Under the pieces are notes generated by a model that had not been told where the DNA came from, did not search any database, and worked only from the letters and a program-made list of their open reading frames with translations. Shown here piece after piece: positions 1-5,981 of a DNA stretch of 7,211 nucleotides. Made by a program: the position numbers and the translations under genes. Source of the DNA: Phycisphaerales bacterium (GTDB lineage Bacteria; Planctomycetota; Phycisphaerae; SM23-33); NCBI GenBank assembly GCA_003171235.1, contig PMYM01000192.1:1-7211 (forward strand), read 5' to 3'. Each line of letters starts with the position of its first letter. The stretch's first letter is position 1.

Positions 1-5
1 GTGCA

Positions 6-30
6 TGGAACAGGTTACAAACCCGTTCCA
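6..30. repeat. Short inverted repeat (hairpin) at the left edge
   Basis: TGGAAC (6-11) pairs with GTTCCA (25-30). After one A/C mismatch, GGT (13-15) pairs with ACC (21-23), leaving a 5-base loop. It may be the end of a transcription unit lying to the left of the window, but no T-run follows, so a terminator role is only a possibility. I see no gene in bases 1-110. Confidence 0.35.
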
Positions 31-110
31 CCAGTCGGGGCCGGACATGCCAGGTCGGCCAATCCCCGGGGCCCGGCGGACGATTGCCTCCTAGAGCGGC
101 CGGGCGAGGT

Positions 111-139
111 TTTACTGATCGGCGGGAATCGGGTATAAA
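111..139 (+). promoter_or_regulatory. Sigma-70-like promoter of cmk, probably leaderless
   Basis: The -35 box TTTACT (111-116, 4 of 6 to consensus) and the -10 box TATAAA (134-139, 5 of 6) are separated by exactly 17 bases. A start 7-8 bases after the -10 box falls at 146-147, on the A of the cmk ATG. No Shine-Dalgarno sequence precedes that ATG, as expected for a leaderless message. Confidence 0.55.
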
Positions 140-146
140 AGTGGCG

Positions 147-824
147 ATGATCATCACCATCGACGGACCAGCCGGCTCGGGCAAGAGCACCGCCGCCAGG
201 ATGCTGGCGCGGCGGCTGAAGATCGCCTACCTCGACACCGGCGCCACCTATCGCGCGGCCACGCTGGCGGCAATCCAGGCCGGCGCCGACCTGCGGGACC
301 CCGCCGCCCTGGCCCAACTGGTCGGCAGGCTGGAGATCGGCCTGCACTACCGGGGCGACGACCTGGCCGTGACCGTTGGCCCCCAGGACGTCACGCGCGA
401 GATTCGCTTGCCGGAGGTATCCGACAAATCCCACTATCTGGCCCGCGCGCCGGCCGTCCGAGCGGTGCTGGTGGATCTGCAGCGGCGGATGGGCCTGAAG
501 CTGGCGGCCGAATACGGCGGCGTGGTGTCCGAGGGCCGCGACCAGGGCTCGGTGGTCTTCCCCCAGGCCGACTTCAAGTTCTACCTGGACGCCACCCCCG
601 AGGTCCGCGCCCGCCGGCGCTGCGACCAACTGCTGGCCGACGGGCAGCAGGCCGATTACCAAGAGGTGCTGCAGGCCATCCTGCTGCGCGACGGGCGCGA
701 CCGCAGCCGCAGCGTCGCTCCGCTGATCAAGCCCCCCGGGGGCGTGGAGATCGACACCTCCGGCATGACCATCGCCCAGGTCACCGACGAGTTGGCCCGG
801 CTCGTCCAGGCGGCCCGGCCATGA
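147..824 (+). CDS. cmk: Cytidylate kinase (CMP/dCMP kinase)
   Basis: This cytoplasmic enzyme transfers phosphate from ATP to CMP or dCMP in pyrimidine nucleotide synthesis. The 225-residue product has the family's usual length. Visible motifs are the P-loop GPAGSGKST (7-15), YLDTGATYRA (28-37, where the family usually has GAMYRA), DVTREIR..EVS (81-92), EGRDQGSVVFP (129-139, nucleotide-binding arginine and aspartate) and the C-terminal RDGRDRSR..APL lid and IDTS segments (181-204). The ATG at 147 is chosen because the domain begins at once with MIITIDGPAG; an in-frame GTG at 141 would add only two residues, and the frame is open further upstream without a recognisable domain. There is no Shine-Dalgarno site, and the promoter at 111-139 suggests a leaderless transcript. 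The stop overlaps the start of the acyltransferase gene as ATGA, so the two are probably translationally coupled. Confidence 0.96.
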   Translation: MIITIDGPAGSGKSTAARMLARRLKIAYLDTGATYRAATLAAIQAGADLRDPAALAQLVGRLEIGLHYRGDDLAVTVGPQDVTREIRLPEVSDKSHYLARAPAVRAVLVDLQRRMGLKLAAEYGGVVSEGRDQGSVVFPQADFKFYLDATPEVRARRRCDQLLADGQQADYQEVLQAILLRDGRDRSRSVAPLIKPPGGVEIDTSGMTIAQVTDELARLVQAARP

Positions 825-1525
825 AGGCCCTGCCTTCCTATCCCAACCCGGCCCTTCGCGGACTGCGACTGCCCGCGGGCCTGCCCGCCCCGACCCTCTG
901 GTACCGCTTCTGCCGCCTGCTCACCCTGACCACCTTTTTAGCCATGTGGAGAGCGCGGGCTTTCAACCGTCACCACGAGCCCGCCAGCGGCTCAGCCTTG
1001 TACATATCCAACCACCAGAGCTTTCTGGACCCCCTGCTTATTGGCATGTGCCTGAAACGGCCGATGAACTACATGGCCCGCGACACGCTCTTCCGTATGC
1101 CGGGTTTTGGCCCCCTGATCCGGTCGGTTAATGCCTTCCCGGTCAAGCGCGGGACGGCCGACACCGGCGCCCTCAAGGAAGCCATCCGCCGCCTGCGGGC
1201 CGGAGGCCAACTGACGATTTTCCCCGAGGGCACCCGGACGCGCGACGGGCGGATCGGCGATTTCCTGCCCGGCGTGGCCTTGCTGGCCCAGCGAGCGGCC
1301 GACTGGGTGGTTCCCACCGTCGTCGACGGCGCCTTCGAATGCTGGCCGCGGACCAGCCCCCTGCCCCTGCCCGGCCAGGTGACGGTGGTCTACGGCAAAC
1401 CGCTGGCGGCCAAGGACATCCGCGGCATGGACGGCGCCAAACTCCTGGCCGAAATCCGCAACACCATGATTGCCCTCCAGGCCGACCTCCGGGCCCGCCG
1501 GGGGAAGGAACCGTTCACGTACTGA
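821..1525 (+). CDS. plsC: 1-acyl-sn-glycerol-3-phosphate acyltransferase (PlsC family)
   Basis: The 234-residue protein belongs to the PlsC/LPLAT family, which at the inner membrane adds the second acyl chain to lysophosphatidic acid to make phosphatidic acid, the precursor of phospholipids. It shows the catalytic HX4D motif NHQSFLD (64-70; H65, D70), motif II FPVKRG (106-111), motif III FPEGTRT (134-140) and a hydrophobic stretch near residues 26-43 that could hold it to the membrane. The start overlaps the cmk stop by 4 bases (ATGA), indicating coupling within one operon; a cmk-plsC pair is a familiar bacterial neighbourhood. No terminator follows the stop, so read-through into the next gene is possible. 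Substrate specificity (glycerophosphate or another lipid acceptor) cannot be fixed from sequence alone. Confidence 0.92.
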   Translation: MKALPSYPNPALRGLRLPAGLPAPTLWYRFCRLLTLTTFLAMWRARAFNRHHEPASGSALYISNHQSFLDPLLIGMCLKRPMNYMARDTLFRMPGFGPLIRSVNAFPVKRGTADTGALKEAIRRLRAGGQLTIFPEGTRTRDGRIGDFLPGVALLAQRAADWVVPTVVDGAFECWPRTSPLPLPGQVTVVYGKPLAAKDIRGMDGAKLLAEIRNTMIALQADLRARRGKEPFTY

Positions 1526-1585
1526 GCCCGCCTAATCCGATAACGAGAACGGGAGAGTCAGCGTGATAGATCGGGTGAGCCTCTC

Positions 1586-2515
1586 ATGAGGAATATAACA
1601 TCTCTTCTCGTCGTAATGGCAGGACTGCTGTCTGCAGGTTTCGGCAAAGACCACGCGAGCAAGCCTCCGCATGCTGGAAGTCAATCGGCATTAAGGCCTG
1701 CGCAGACTCTTGCAACAACTTCTGCTAGCGCGGAACCCTTAAAGAGCCTTGAGGACTGGAGTAGGGATTGGTCGTGGGACTATTCAGGCGACATCGATAA
1801 TAAGCTCCGGATGGGGATGACAATCAAGTTTGATGGCAATAAGATTACGGGCACTTATTTCTACGTTTCGCAGTTAAAGGACATCCGCATTGAGGGGACC
1901 GTAACCGGTCGGGCTGTGAAGATTCAGGAATTTGACCCCGAAGGCAAGCCGACGGGTGTCTTTGAGGGAACTTTTGTAACCAAAGATCCCAGGGGAGGCT
2001 TCAGCGGCAATGATCAATTGCAGCGTGAGGTCCTGGTTGGAGACTGGTCAAAGCCGGATGGAGCGGGGAAAAGGCCTTTCTACCTGCAAATGGAAGCGGG
2101 CATGCCAATTGGTGCCAAAGGCAGGTACGGCGACGCGGGCTTCGAGGATGATCAAGCTGTCGATGAATTCATGCAGAAATTCCGGCATTGTCTTCTGGCA
2201 GGGGAAAGAGAAGTTGCGGCTGACATGGTGGATTATCCAGTTTCAGTTTATTTGCGAGGCAAGCCCGCCGACATTCACAACGCAAAGGAATTGATAAAGA
2301 ATTGGGATGCGATCATGACGCCGGCGTTCCGCCAGAGGGTCGCCAACGCCGTTCCCTTTCACATGTTTTCCAAGTGCACCGGCGTAATGCTAGGTGATGG
2401 CGCAATCTGGATAGCCCCGATAGAAGCAAAACAATCCGCCAGCCGCCCGATATGGGTCACAAAGGTAATTGCCATAAACAATCTTTCCTTGGACGAACAA
2501 ATGAAGCATAAGTAA
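1586..2515 (+). CDS. Exported protein of unknown function, possibly acquired
   Basis: I do not recognise a named family for this 309-residue protein. An N-terminal hydrophobic segment (about 4-19) looks like a signal peptide; there is no cysteine for a lipobox. A low-complexity Ser/Ala/Thr linker (about 22-50) follows. Residues 60-170 alternate short polar and hydrophobic beta-like runs with glycine turns (MTIKFDGNKITGTYFY, IRIEGTVTG), suggesting a small beta-barrel or sandwich. Residues 188-275 (from EDDQAVDEFMQKF through GVMLGDGAIWIAP) resemble a recurrent periplasmic domain of roughly NTF2-like size with an ending of the form GVM-GdG-IW. The start at 1586 has GGTGAG a few bases upstream. 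The gene lies 60 bases after plsC and is much less GC-rich than its neighbours (50% at 1741-1800 against 75% at 3181-3240), suggesting transfer. A periplasmic accessory or stress role is possible but unproven. Confidence 0.85.
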   Translation: MRNITSLLVVMAGLLSAGFGKDHASKPPHAGSQSALRPAQTLATTSASAEPLKSLEDWSRDWSWDYSGDIDNKLRMGMTIKFDGNKITGTYFYVSQLKDIRIEGTVTGRAVKIQEFDPEGKPTGVFEGTFVTKDPRGGFSGNDQLQREVLVGDWSKPDGAGKRPFYLQMEAGMPIGAKGRYGDAGFEDDQAVDEFMQKFRHCLLAGEREVAADMVDYPVSVYLRGKPADIHNAKELIKNWDAIMTPAFRQRVANAVPFHMFSKCTGVMLGDGAIWIAPIEAKQSASRPIWVTKVIAINNLSLDEQMKHK

Positions 2516-2551
2516 CATCGGCATTGGCAACGTGGTACCGCTGGGAGAGCC

Positions 2552-2581
2552 TTACCAAGCGTACTGAATAGCTGGTAGACT
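2552..2581 (+). promoter_or_regulatory. Extended -10 promoter of the radical SAM gene, probably leaderless
   Basis: TTACCA (2552-2557) and TAGACT (2576-2581) are 18 bases apart. Each matches 4 of 6 consensus bases, and TGG directly precedes the -10 box as an extended -10 element. The -10 box ends 7 bases before the ATG at 2589, the same gap as in front of cmk. The 73-base gap before the gene holds no Shine-Dalgarno site. Confidence 0.42.
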
Positions 2582-2588
2582 CTCTGAC

Positions 2589-3527
2589 ATGAGCAAGCAG
2601 TACAAATACGTCTTTGGCCCGGTGGCGTCGCGGCGGCTGGGCCGCAGCCTGGGCGTGGACCTGGTGCCATTCAAGGTCTGCCCCTTCGACTGCACTTACT
2701 GCCAGCTTGGCCACACCACCGAAAAGACGCTGGCCCGCAAGGCATATGTGCCCACCGAAGAAGTGCTGGAGGAGATCGGCCGAAGACTCAAGGAGGTCGA
2801 GGTGGATTGCGTCACCCTGGCCGGCTCGGGCGAGCCCACCCTGCACCAGGACCTGGGAAAGATAATCCAGGGCATCAAGGCCCTCACCGCCGCCCCCGTG
2901 GTCGTCATCACCAACGGCTCGCTGCTGTGGGATCCGCAGGTGCGGCGCGAACTGCTTGGGGCCGACATCGTCATGCCCGACCTGGACGCCGGCGACGAAG
3001 AAACTTTTCAGCGAATCAACCAGCCGTGCGCGGGCCTGAGTTTCGCCCAGGTGGTCGAAGGGCTGCGGGCATTCCGCCGGGAGTACACCGGCAAGATACA
3101 CCTGGAGGTCTTCCTGGTGTCGGGCGTCAATGACAGCCACTCCCAGGTGCGGAAGATTGCCGCCCTGGCCCAGGAGTTCCAGCCCGACAGCATCGACGTC
3201 AACACCGTGGCCCGCCCGCCGGCCGACGCCGCCGCCAAACCCGTCCCGCCGGACCGGCTGGAGGAGCTGGCCAAACTGCTGGGGCCGCTGGCCCGGGTCA
3301 TCGCCCCTCGCCCCGCCGCCGCCGGAAAGGCCCAGTTCACCCAACAGGACATACTGGCCATGGTCGGCCGCCACCCCTGCACCCTGGAGGACCTCTCGGC
3401 CGGCCTGGGAGCAGACCCCCAGCAGGTATTGCGCCTGGTAACGCAAATGGTCGAGCAAGGCCAACTGGCTGAGAAACGCCAGAACGGGGGCAGCTTCTTC
3501 GTGGTGGTCAGCCGGGAGGGCGGGTAG
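2589..3527 (+). CDS. Radical SAM protein (COG0731-like) with C-terminal winged-helix-like domain
   Basis: This 312-residue protein carries the radical SAM cluster motif CPFDCTYC (C31, C35, C38), which would bind a [4Fe-4S] cluster used to cleave S-adenosylmethionine. The SAM-contacting GSGEPTLH segment (79-86) and strand motifs VVVITNGSLL (104-113), DIVMPDLDA (126-134) and LEVFLVSGVND (172-182) complete a barrel. The N-terminal YVFGPVASRRLGRSLGVDL signature (7-25) is typical of the COG0731 group of Fe-S oxidoreductases, which is related to the wyosine enzyme TYW1 but lacks a defined substrate here. After an Ala/Pro-rich linker, residues 250-308 (AQFTQQDILAMVGRHPCTLEDLSAGL onwards in pieces) look like a winged helix-turn-helix that might bind nucleic acid. 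The start is supported by the conserved N-terminus and by a promoter ending 7 bases upstream. The gene stands alone and ends at two hairpins. Confidence 0.9.
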   Translation: MSKQYKYVFGPVASRRLGRSLGVDLVPFKVCPFDCTYCQLGHTTEKTLARKAYVPTEEVLEEIGRRLKEVEVDCVTLAGSGEPTLHQDLGKIIQGIKALTAAPVVVITNGSLLWDPQVRRELLGADIVMPDLDAGDEETFQRINQPCAGLSFAQVVEGLRAFRREYTGKIHLEVFLVSGVNDSHSQVRKIAALAQEFQPDSIDVNTVARPPADAAAKPVPPDRLEELAKLLGPLARVIAPRPAAAGKAQFTQQDILAMVGRHPCTLEDLSAGLGADPQQVLRLVTQMVEQGQLAEKRQNGGSFFVVVSREGG

Positions 3528-3534
3528 AGCACTT

Positions 3535-3554
3535 TGCGGCGGCTCTGCGCCGCA
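3535..3554 (+). terminator. Hairpin after the radical SAM gene
   Basis: TGCGGCG (3535-3541) and CGCCGCA (3548-3554) form a perfect 7-bp stem with a 6-base loop, 7 bases after the radical SAM stop. No T-run follows, so it would be a weak intrinsic terminator alone. It may act together with the next hairpin. Confidence 0.4.
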
Positions 3555-3562
3555 TGCAGGCC

Positions 3563-3595
3563 CACGCGACTGGCGCGTCAGGCGCCGGTCACGTG
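3563..3595. repeat. Long GC-rich inverted repeat between convergent genes, next to the tRNA 3' end
   Basis: GACTGGCGC (3568-3576) pairs with GCGCCGGTC (3582-3590) over 9 positions, including one G-T wobble, with a GTCAG loop. After a C/A mismatch, CACG (3563-3566) pairs with CGTG (3592-3595). The hairpin begins 3 bases past the tRNA discriminator on the - strand and follows the radical SAM gene on the + strand. It could serve transcripts from both sides or mark the tRNA trailer for processing. It lacks a T-run in either direction. Confidence 0.5.
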
Positions 3596-3598
3596 CAC

Positions 3599-3670
3599 AG
3601 CCGACCAAGGGATTCGAACCCTCAACCCCGGCTTTACGAAAGCCGTGCTCTACCGTTGAGCTAGGTCGGC
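3599..3670 (-). tRNA. tRNA-Thr, anticodon CGT
   Basis: Reading the - strand from 3670, all cloverleaf arms are present. The acceptor stem is GCCGACC/GGTCGGC (7 perfect pairs). The D arm is GCTC-AACGGTA-GAGC. The anticodon stem CGGCT/AGCCG encloses loop TTCGTAA, giving anticodon CGT, which reads the threonine codon ACG. The variable loop is GGGTT and the T arm is GAGGG-TTCGAAT-CCCTT. The discriminator base is U and CCA is not encoded, so it must be added after transcription. The 5' end is 21 bases downstream of the lipoprotein stop and I see no good promoter in that gap, so the tRNA may be processed from the lipoprotein transcript. A high-GC genome uses ACG often, which fits a dedicated CGT isoacceptor. 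Confidence 0.96.
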
Positions 3671-3691
3671 ATACGAAGGGGCAAGGATTCT

Positions 3692-3979
3692 CTATGGGGC
3701 CGCGGGGGCTGTGGCCGGCTCACTGGCCGGAGGCGCCGCCCCCGGCGCGCTGGCTGGAACCGCCGCCGGCGCGGTTGCGGCCACCGCCAATCTGGTGGCA
3801 GCCTCGCGGGCTTTCGACAGGCTGGCCTGATCCTTCAGCACGTCATTATCCGGCTGGCTGAGGTACAGGCCCTTGGGACCGTCCAGTTCCTTGTTGTAGG
3901 CCTCGCGGCTGTTCTTCTTCTCACAGCCCCAGGCCGCCAGCACCAGCAAGGCCGCTGCCAAGACCACAATGCGTTTCAT
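3692..3979 (-). CDS. Small predicted lipoprotein with Ala/Pro-rich tail
   Basis: This 95-residue protein has no family I recognise. Its N-terminus is MKR followed by a hydrophobic run (4-18) and Cys19, a classic lipoprotein signal layout; the residues before the cysteine (A-W-G) differ from the usual L-A-G, so lipidation is probable rather than certain. Charged residues EKK follow the cysteine. The middle (30-62) is polar and could form a short helix (DVLKDQASLSKAREAATRL). Residues 66-95 are almost only Ala, Pro, Ser and Thr, like a flexible spacer in the envelope. The ATG is preceded by GGGAG at a suitable distance, and a promoter is visible at 4015-4043. The gene may also be read through from the amidohydrolase-like gene 112 bases upstream. 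The tRNA-Thr gene follows immediately. Confidence 0.75.
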   Translation of the reverse strand: MKRIVVLAAALLVLAAWGCEKKNSREAYNKELDGPKGLYLSQPDNDVLKDQASLSKAREAATRLAVAATAPAAVPASAPGAAPPASEPATAPAAP

Positions 3980-4014
3980 AGTCAGCTCCCACGCCTTTGG
4001 GCGTACGTCTAGGT

Positions 4015-4043
4015 ATCATAAGGACTTTGCCGGCAGCCTGCAA
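4015..4043 (-). promoter_or_regulatory. Promoter of the lipoprotein (and perhaps tRNA-Thr)
   Basis: On the - strand TTGCAG (4043-4038) and TATGAT (4020-4015, 5 of 6 to consensus) are separated by 17 bases. Transcription would begin near 4007, giving a leader of about 28 bases. That leader contains a 5-bp hairpin ACGCC-CAAA-GGCGT directly before the GGGAG ribosome site. Confidence 0.45.
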
Positions 4044-4091
4044 GCGCGCCTCAGCAAGGTATCGTCCGGCCAGGCAGAGTTGTTTACCAAA

Positions 4092-4946
4092 TCAAGCCTG
4101 TCCGCGTGGGCTGATGCCCAATTCGGCAAAGCAGTCGCGTTCCACGATGCCGCGCAGCAGTTCCCGCGGAATGGCAGGCAGGCCCGTGACTCGCAGGGGC
4201 TCGTTAAGCCGGTAAAGCCTTTCCATGGCCATGGCCGCCGTGGCAAAGGGGAAATCGCTGCCGAAAAGCAGTTTGTCCGCCACGCCCGCCTGCCAGGCAA
4301 GCAGAAGTGCCTGGTAGGCTTCCCACGGGCGGCGAAGCAGGGCCCCTATCTCGGCATAGACTCGCGGCTGCTTGCCCAGCAACGCCACCGTCTCGGCCAC
4401 CCATGGCCAACCCAGTTGCGAAATGACCAGGGTCAGGTTGGGAAAGGTCCTGGCCACTTCGTCATACAGCCAGGGGCGGGCGAACTCCAGCGGGGCGGCG
4501 GGGGCCAGATCGATGCCCGATTCGACGAAAACCGGCATCCCGCGGTGGGCGCAGTAGGCGTAGACGTTCATGGCCCGGGTGTCGGCAGGATGAAAGTTGC
4601 CCGCCGCCGGCGAAAGCGTCACGCCCACGAACTCTCGCCGCCGTGAGATGTTCTCCAGCCGGGTCATCACGTCGCTCTCGGGCGGGTCGACGCCGGCCAC
4701 CGCCCAGAAACCTGCGCCTCGCTGGGCCACATACTCAGCCAGGTAGGCGTTGGGGATCTCGGCATTGAGGAACTGGCTGCGAAAGCCCCAGACCAGGGTG
4801 CGGTCCACGCCGCGGGCGGCCTGGCCGTGGTCGCCCGAATCGGCGCGGAGATTGCCGGTGCCGCTGTTGCGCAGCAGCCACTGGCGCGCCCCCACCCCCA
4901 TCTGCTCGGGGGCCGACCACAGTCTCGTATGGCAATCCACGATCAT
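4092..4946 (-). CDS. Amidohydrolase-like (amidohydrolase 2, TIM-barrel) protein with altered metal site
   Basis: The 284-residue product follows the COG2159 / PF04909 pattern of metal-dependent hydrolases and decarboxylases. It opens with IVDCHTRLW (2-10), has a conserved region GVTLSPAAGNFHPAD (108-122), then VFVESG (139-144), LVISQLGWPW (173-182) and FGSDFPF (228-234). The family's metal ligands are HxH on strand 1, histidines on strands 5 and 6, and aspartate on strand 8. Here H6 and D231 are kept, but the second His is R8, the strand-5 position reads E142 and the strand-6 position reads Q177. The frame is intact and the fold motifs are preserved, so this looks like a subfamily with a changed or absent metal centre rather than decay; I associate similar HTR and AQLG forms with planctomycetes. 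No signal peptide is visible. GAGG lies 9 bases before the ATG. It is divergent from the isochorismatase-like gene. Substrate unknown. Confidence 0.85.
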   Translation of the reverse strand: MIVDCHTRLWSAPEQMGVGARQWLLRNSGTGNLRADSGDHGQAARGVDRTLVWGFRSQFLNAEIPNAYLAEYVAQRGAGFWAVAGVDPPESDVMTRLENISRRREFVGVTLSPAAGNFHPADTRAMNVYAYCAHRGMPVFVESGIDLAPAAPLEFARPWLYDEVARTFPNLTLVISQLGWPWVAETVALLGKQPRVYAEIGALLRRPWEAYQALLLAWQAGVADKLLFGSDFPFATAAMAMERLYRLNEPLRVTGLPAIPRELLRGIVERDCFAELGISPRGQA

Positions 4947-4966
4947 TACCCGGATCCTCAGGCTAC

Positions 4967-4995
4967 AGACTACCGGCTGCGCCCGGCGGGCTCAA
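4967..4995 (-). promoter_or_regulatory. Possible promoter of the amidohydrolase-like gene
   Basis: On the - strand TTGAGC (4995-4990) and TAGTCT (4972-4967) are separated by 17 bases. The -35 box is fair (4 of 6) and the -10 box weak (3 of 6). The expected start near 4960 gives a short leader that contains the GAGG ribosome site. Confidence 0.3.
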
Positions 4996-5106
4996 GTGCG
5001 AGCGCGTCTTTTGCCTCTGTCACAAATTTCGTTCTACCCCCAAACCATCCGCCGCCCCCCGGCGTAACAACAACAGCCAAAAGTCGCTCCCTTAGCTTGG
5101 TGAGCC

Positions 5107-5112
5107 TATAAT
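5107..5112 (+). promoter_or_regulatory. Perfect -10 box of the isochorismatase-like gene
   Basis: TATAAT matches the sigma-70 -10 consensus exactly; I find no convincing -35 box 16-18 bases upstream. The expected transcription start is near 5119. That is after the in-frame ATG at 5116 and so favours translation from the ATG at 5158. Confidence 0.45.
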
Positions 5113-5157
5113 TCAATGACTTCGAAGGCCTGCCGTAAGTTTAGATCGGAGCCTGGA

Positions 5158-5859
5158 ATGCGCATCGATCGGTTGTTGCTGGATATTGAGGCCCAGCGCG
5201 ATTTCTTCAGCCCTGGAGGCAGTTGCTTCGAGCCTAACTCCAGCGCCGCGGCCCGCAACATTCGCCGCCTGTACGATTGGGCCCAGAAACAGCAGGTTCT
5301 GGCTATTTCGGTGATGCTGCGGGTGCCCCCAGGCAAACGCGGGCCGCTAGCCGGCGTCCCCCACTGCGTGGAAGGCACCCCGGGCGAACAGCGAATCAGC
5401 GGCGCCTTGCTGGCCAACCACATCAACCTGGGTCTGCGCGGCAGCACCGACCTGCCGCGGAACCTGCTGGAGCAGTACCAGCAAGTGATTTTTGAAAGCC
5501 GTTTCACCAATATCTTTCAACATCCTCGCATCGAGCGGCTGCTGACGGAACTGGAGGCCGAAACGTTCATCGTCTGCGGAGCGGGCTCAGCCCACGGCAT
5601 CCTGGAGGCGGTGGTGGGCTTGCGCTCCCGGGGGTTCAAGGTCATCCTGGTGGCCGATGCCATCCTGGACCTGGAAGACCCCGACGCCGAAATGGCCTGG
5701 CTGCGCATGACCGCCAAGTCCGCCGTGCCGCTGAGCACCGAGGAAGTGCTGGCCCTGCCGCCGCCCCAGCGGTCCAAGCACTACGCCAGCCTGCTGGACG
5801 AACTGCGCAAGGAGAGGCAAGTTCGTCAGCATCGGCACAAAGTGTTGACTGAGGATTGA
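5158..5859 (+). CDS. Isochorismatase-fold (cysteine hydrolase family) protein lacking the catalytic Cys and Lys
   Basis: The 233-residue product has the isochorismatase-like alpha/beta layout. (Residue numbers here count from the upstream ATG at 5116; subtract 14 for the chosen start.) LLLDIEAQRDFFSPGG (20-35) carries the first catalytic-triad position, D23. VPHCVEGTPGEQRI (81-94) matches the conserved PHC-GTPG segment. VIFESRFTNIF (124-134) sits where the family has the triad lysine, here S128. FIVCGAGSAHGILEA (151-165) sits where the nucleophile cysteine is expected, here G161. Strand VILVADAI (176-183) completes the core. With Cys and Lys both replaced, amidase or isochorismatase chemistry is unlikely; binding or regulatory use is possible. 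The start at 5158 has GGAG 6 bases upstream and gives a protein beginning MRIDRLLLD; the ATG at 5116 would lie before the expected transcription start. The C-terminus is charged and helical. No strong terminator follows. Confidence 0.85.
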   Translation: MRIDRLLLDIEAQRDFFSPGGSCFEPNSSAAARNIRRLYDWAQKQQVLAISVMLRVPPGKRGPLAGVPHCVEGTPGEQRISGALLANHINLGLRGSTDLPRNLLEQYQQVIFESRFTNIFQHPRIERLLTELEAETFIVCGAGSAHGILEAVVGLRSRGFKVILVADAILDLEDPDAEMAWLRMTAKSAVPLSTEEVLALPPPQRSKHYASLLDELRKERQVRQHRHKVLTED

Positions 5860-5945
5860 CTGCCCGGAAGCATTTCAGGCCCCAATAGCGGGCATGGCAG
5901 GGAGGCGGCCTCGAAAAAACCTTGGAAAATATGGCTATTTTGCTC

Positions 5946-5974
5946 TTGACGAGGCCGGGCCGGTCATGTGGAAT
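5946..5974 (+). promoter_or_regulatory. Promoter of the HU gene with A/T-rich upstream region
   Basis: TTGACG (5946-5951, 5 of 6) and TGGAAT (5969-5974, 4 of 6) are 17 bases apart. The bases just upstream (5913-5940) are rich in A and T, unlike the surrounding sequence, and may act as an UP element. This fits the high expression expected of HU. Confidence 0.5.
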
Positions 5975-5981
5975 AGTCTGG

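Noticed and set aside
8..34. Possible tRNA 3' end (TTCCACCA)
   Set aside because: The preceding bases do not form a T arm with a TTCRA-type loop, and the bases fit a simple hairpin better.
15..662. Long open frame on the - strand across cmk
   Set aside because: It is the antisense shadow of cmk. It has no recognisable motif, and the + strand frame carries all the family signatures.
2457..3608. 383-codon open frame on the - strand across the radical SAM gene
   Set aside because: It mirrors the GC-rich codons of the radical SAM gene and runs into the intergenic hairpins. The + strand product has clear CxxxCxxC and SAM motifs.
3969..4646. 225-codon open frame on the + strand opposite the amidohydrolase-like gene
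   Set aside because: Its composition is rich in Arg, Gly and His without domain motifs. The - strand frame has the amidohydrolase signatures and a ribosome site.
5116..5157. Longer N-terminus of the isochorismatase-like protein from the ATG at 5116
   Set aside because: A perfect TATAAT at 5107-5112 would start transcription after this ATG, and the ATG at 5158 has a well-spaced GGAG.
5861..5894. Terminator after the isochorismatase-like gene (TGCCCG/CGGGCA)
   Set aside because: The stem is only 6 bp with a loop of 22 bases and no T-run, too weak to call.
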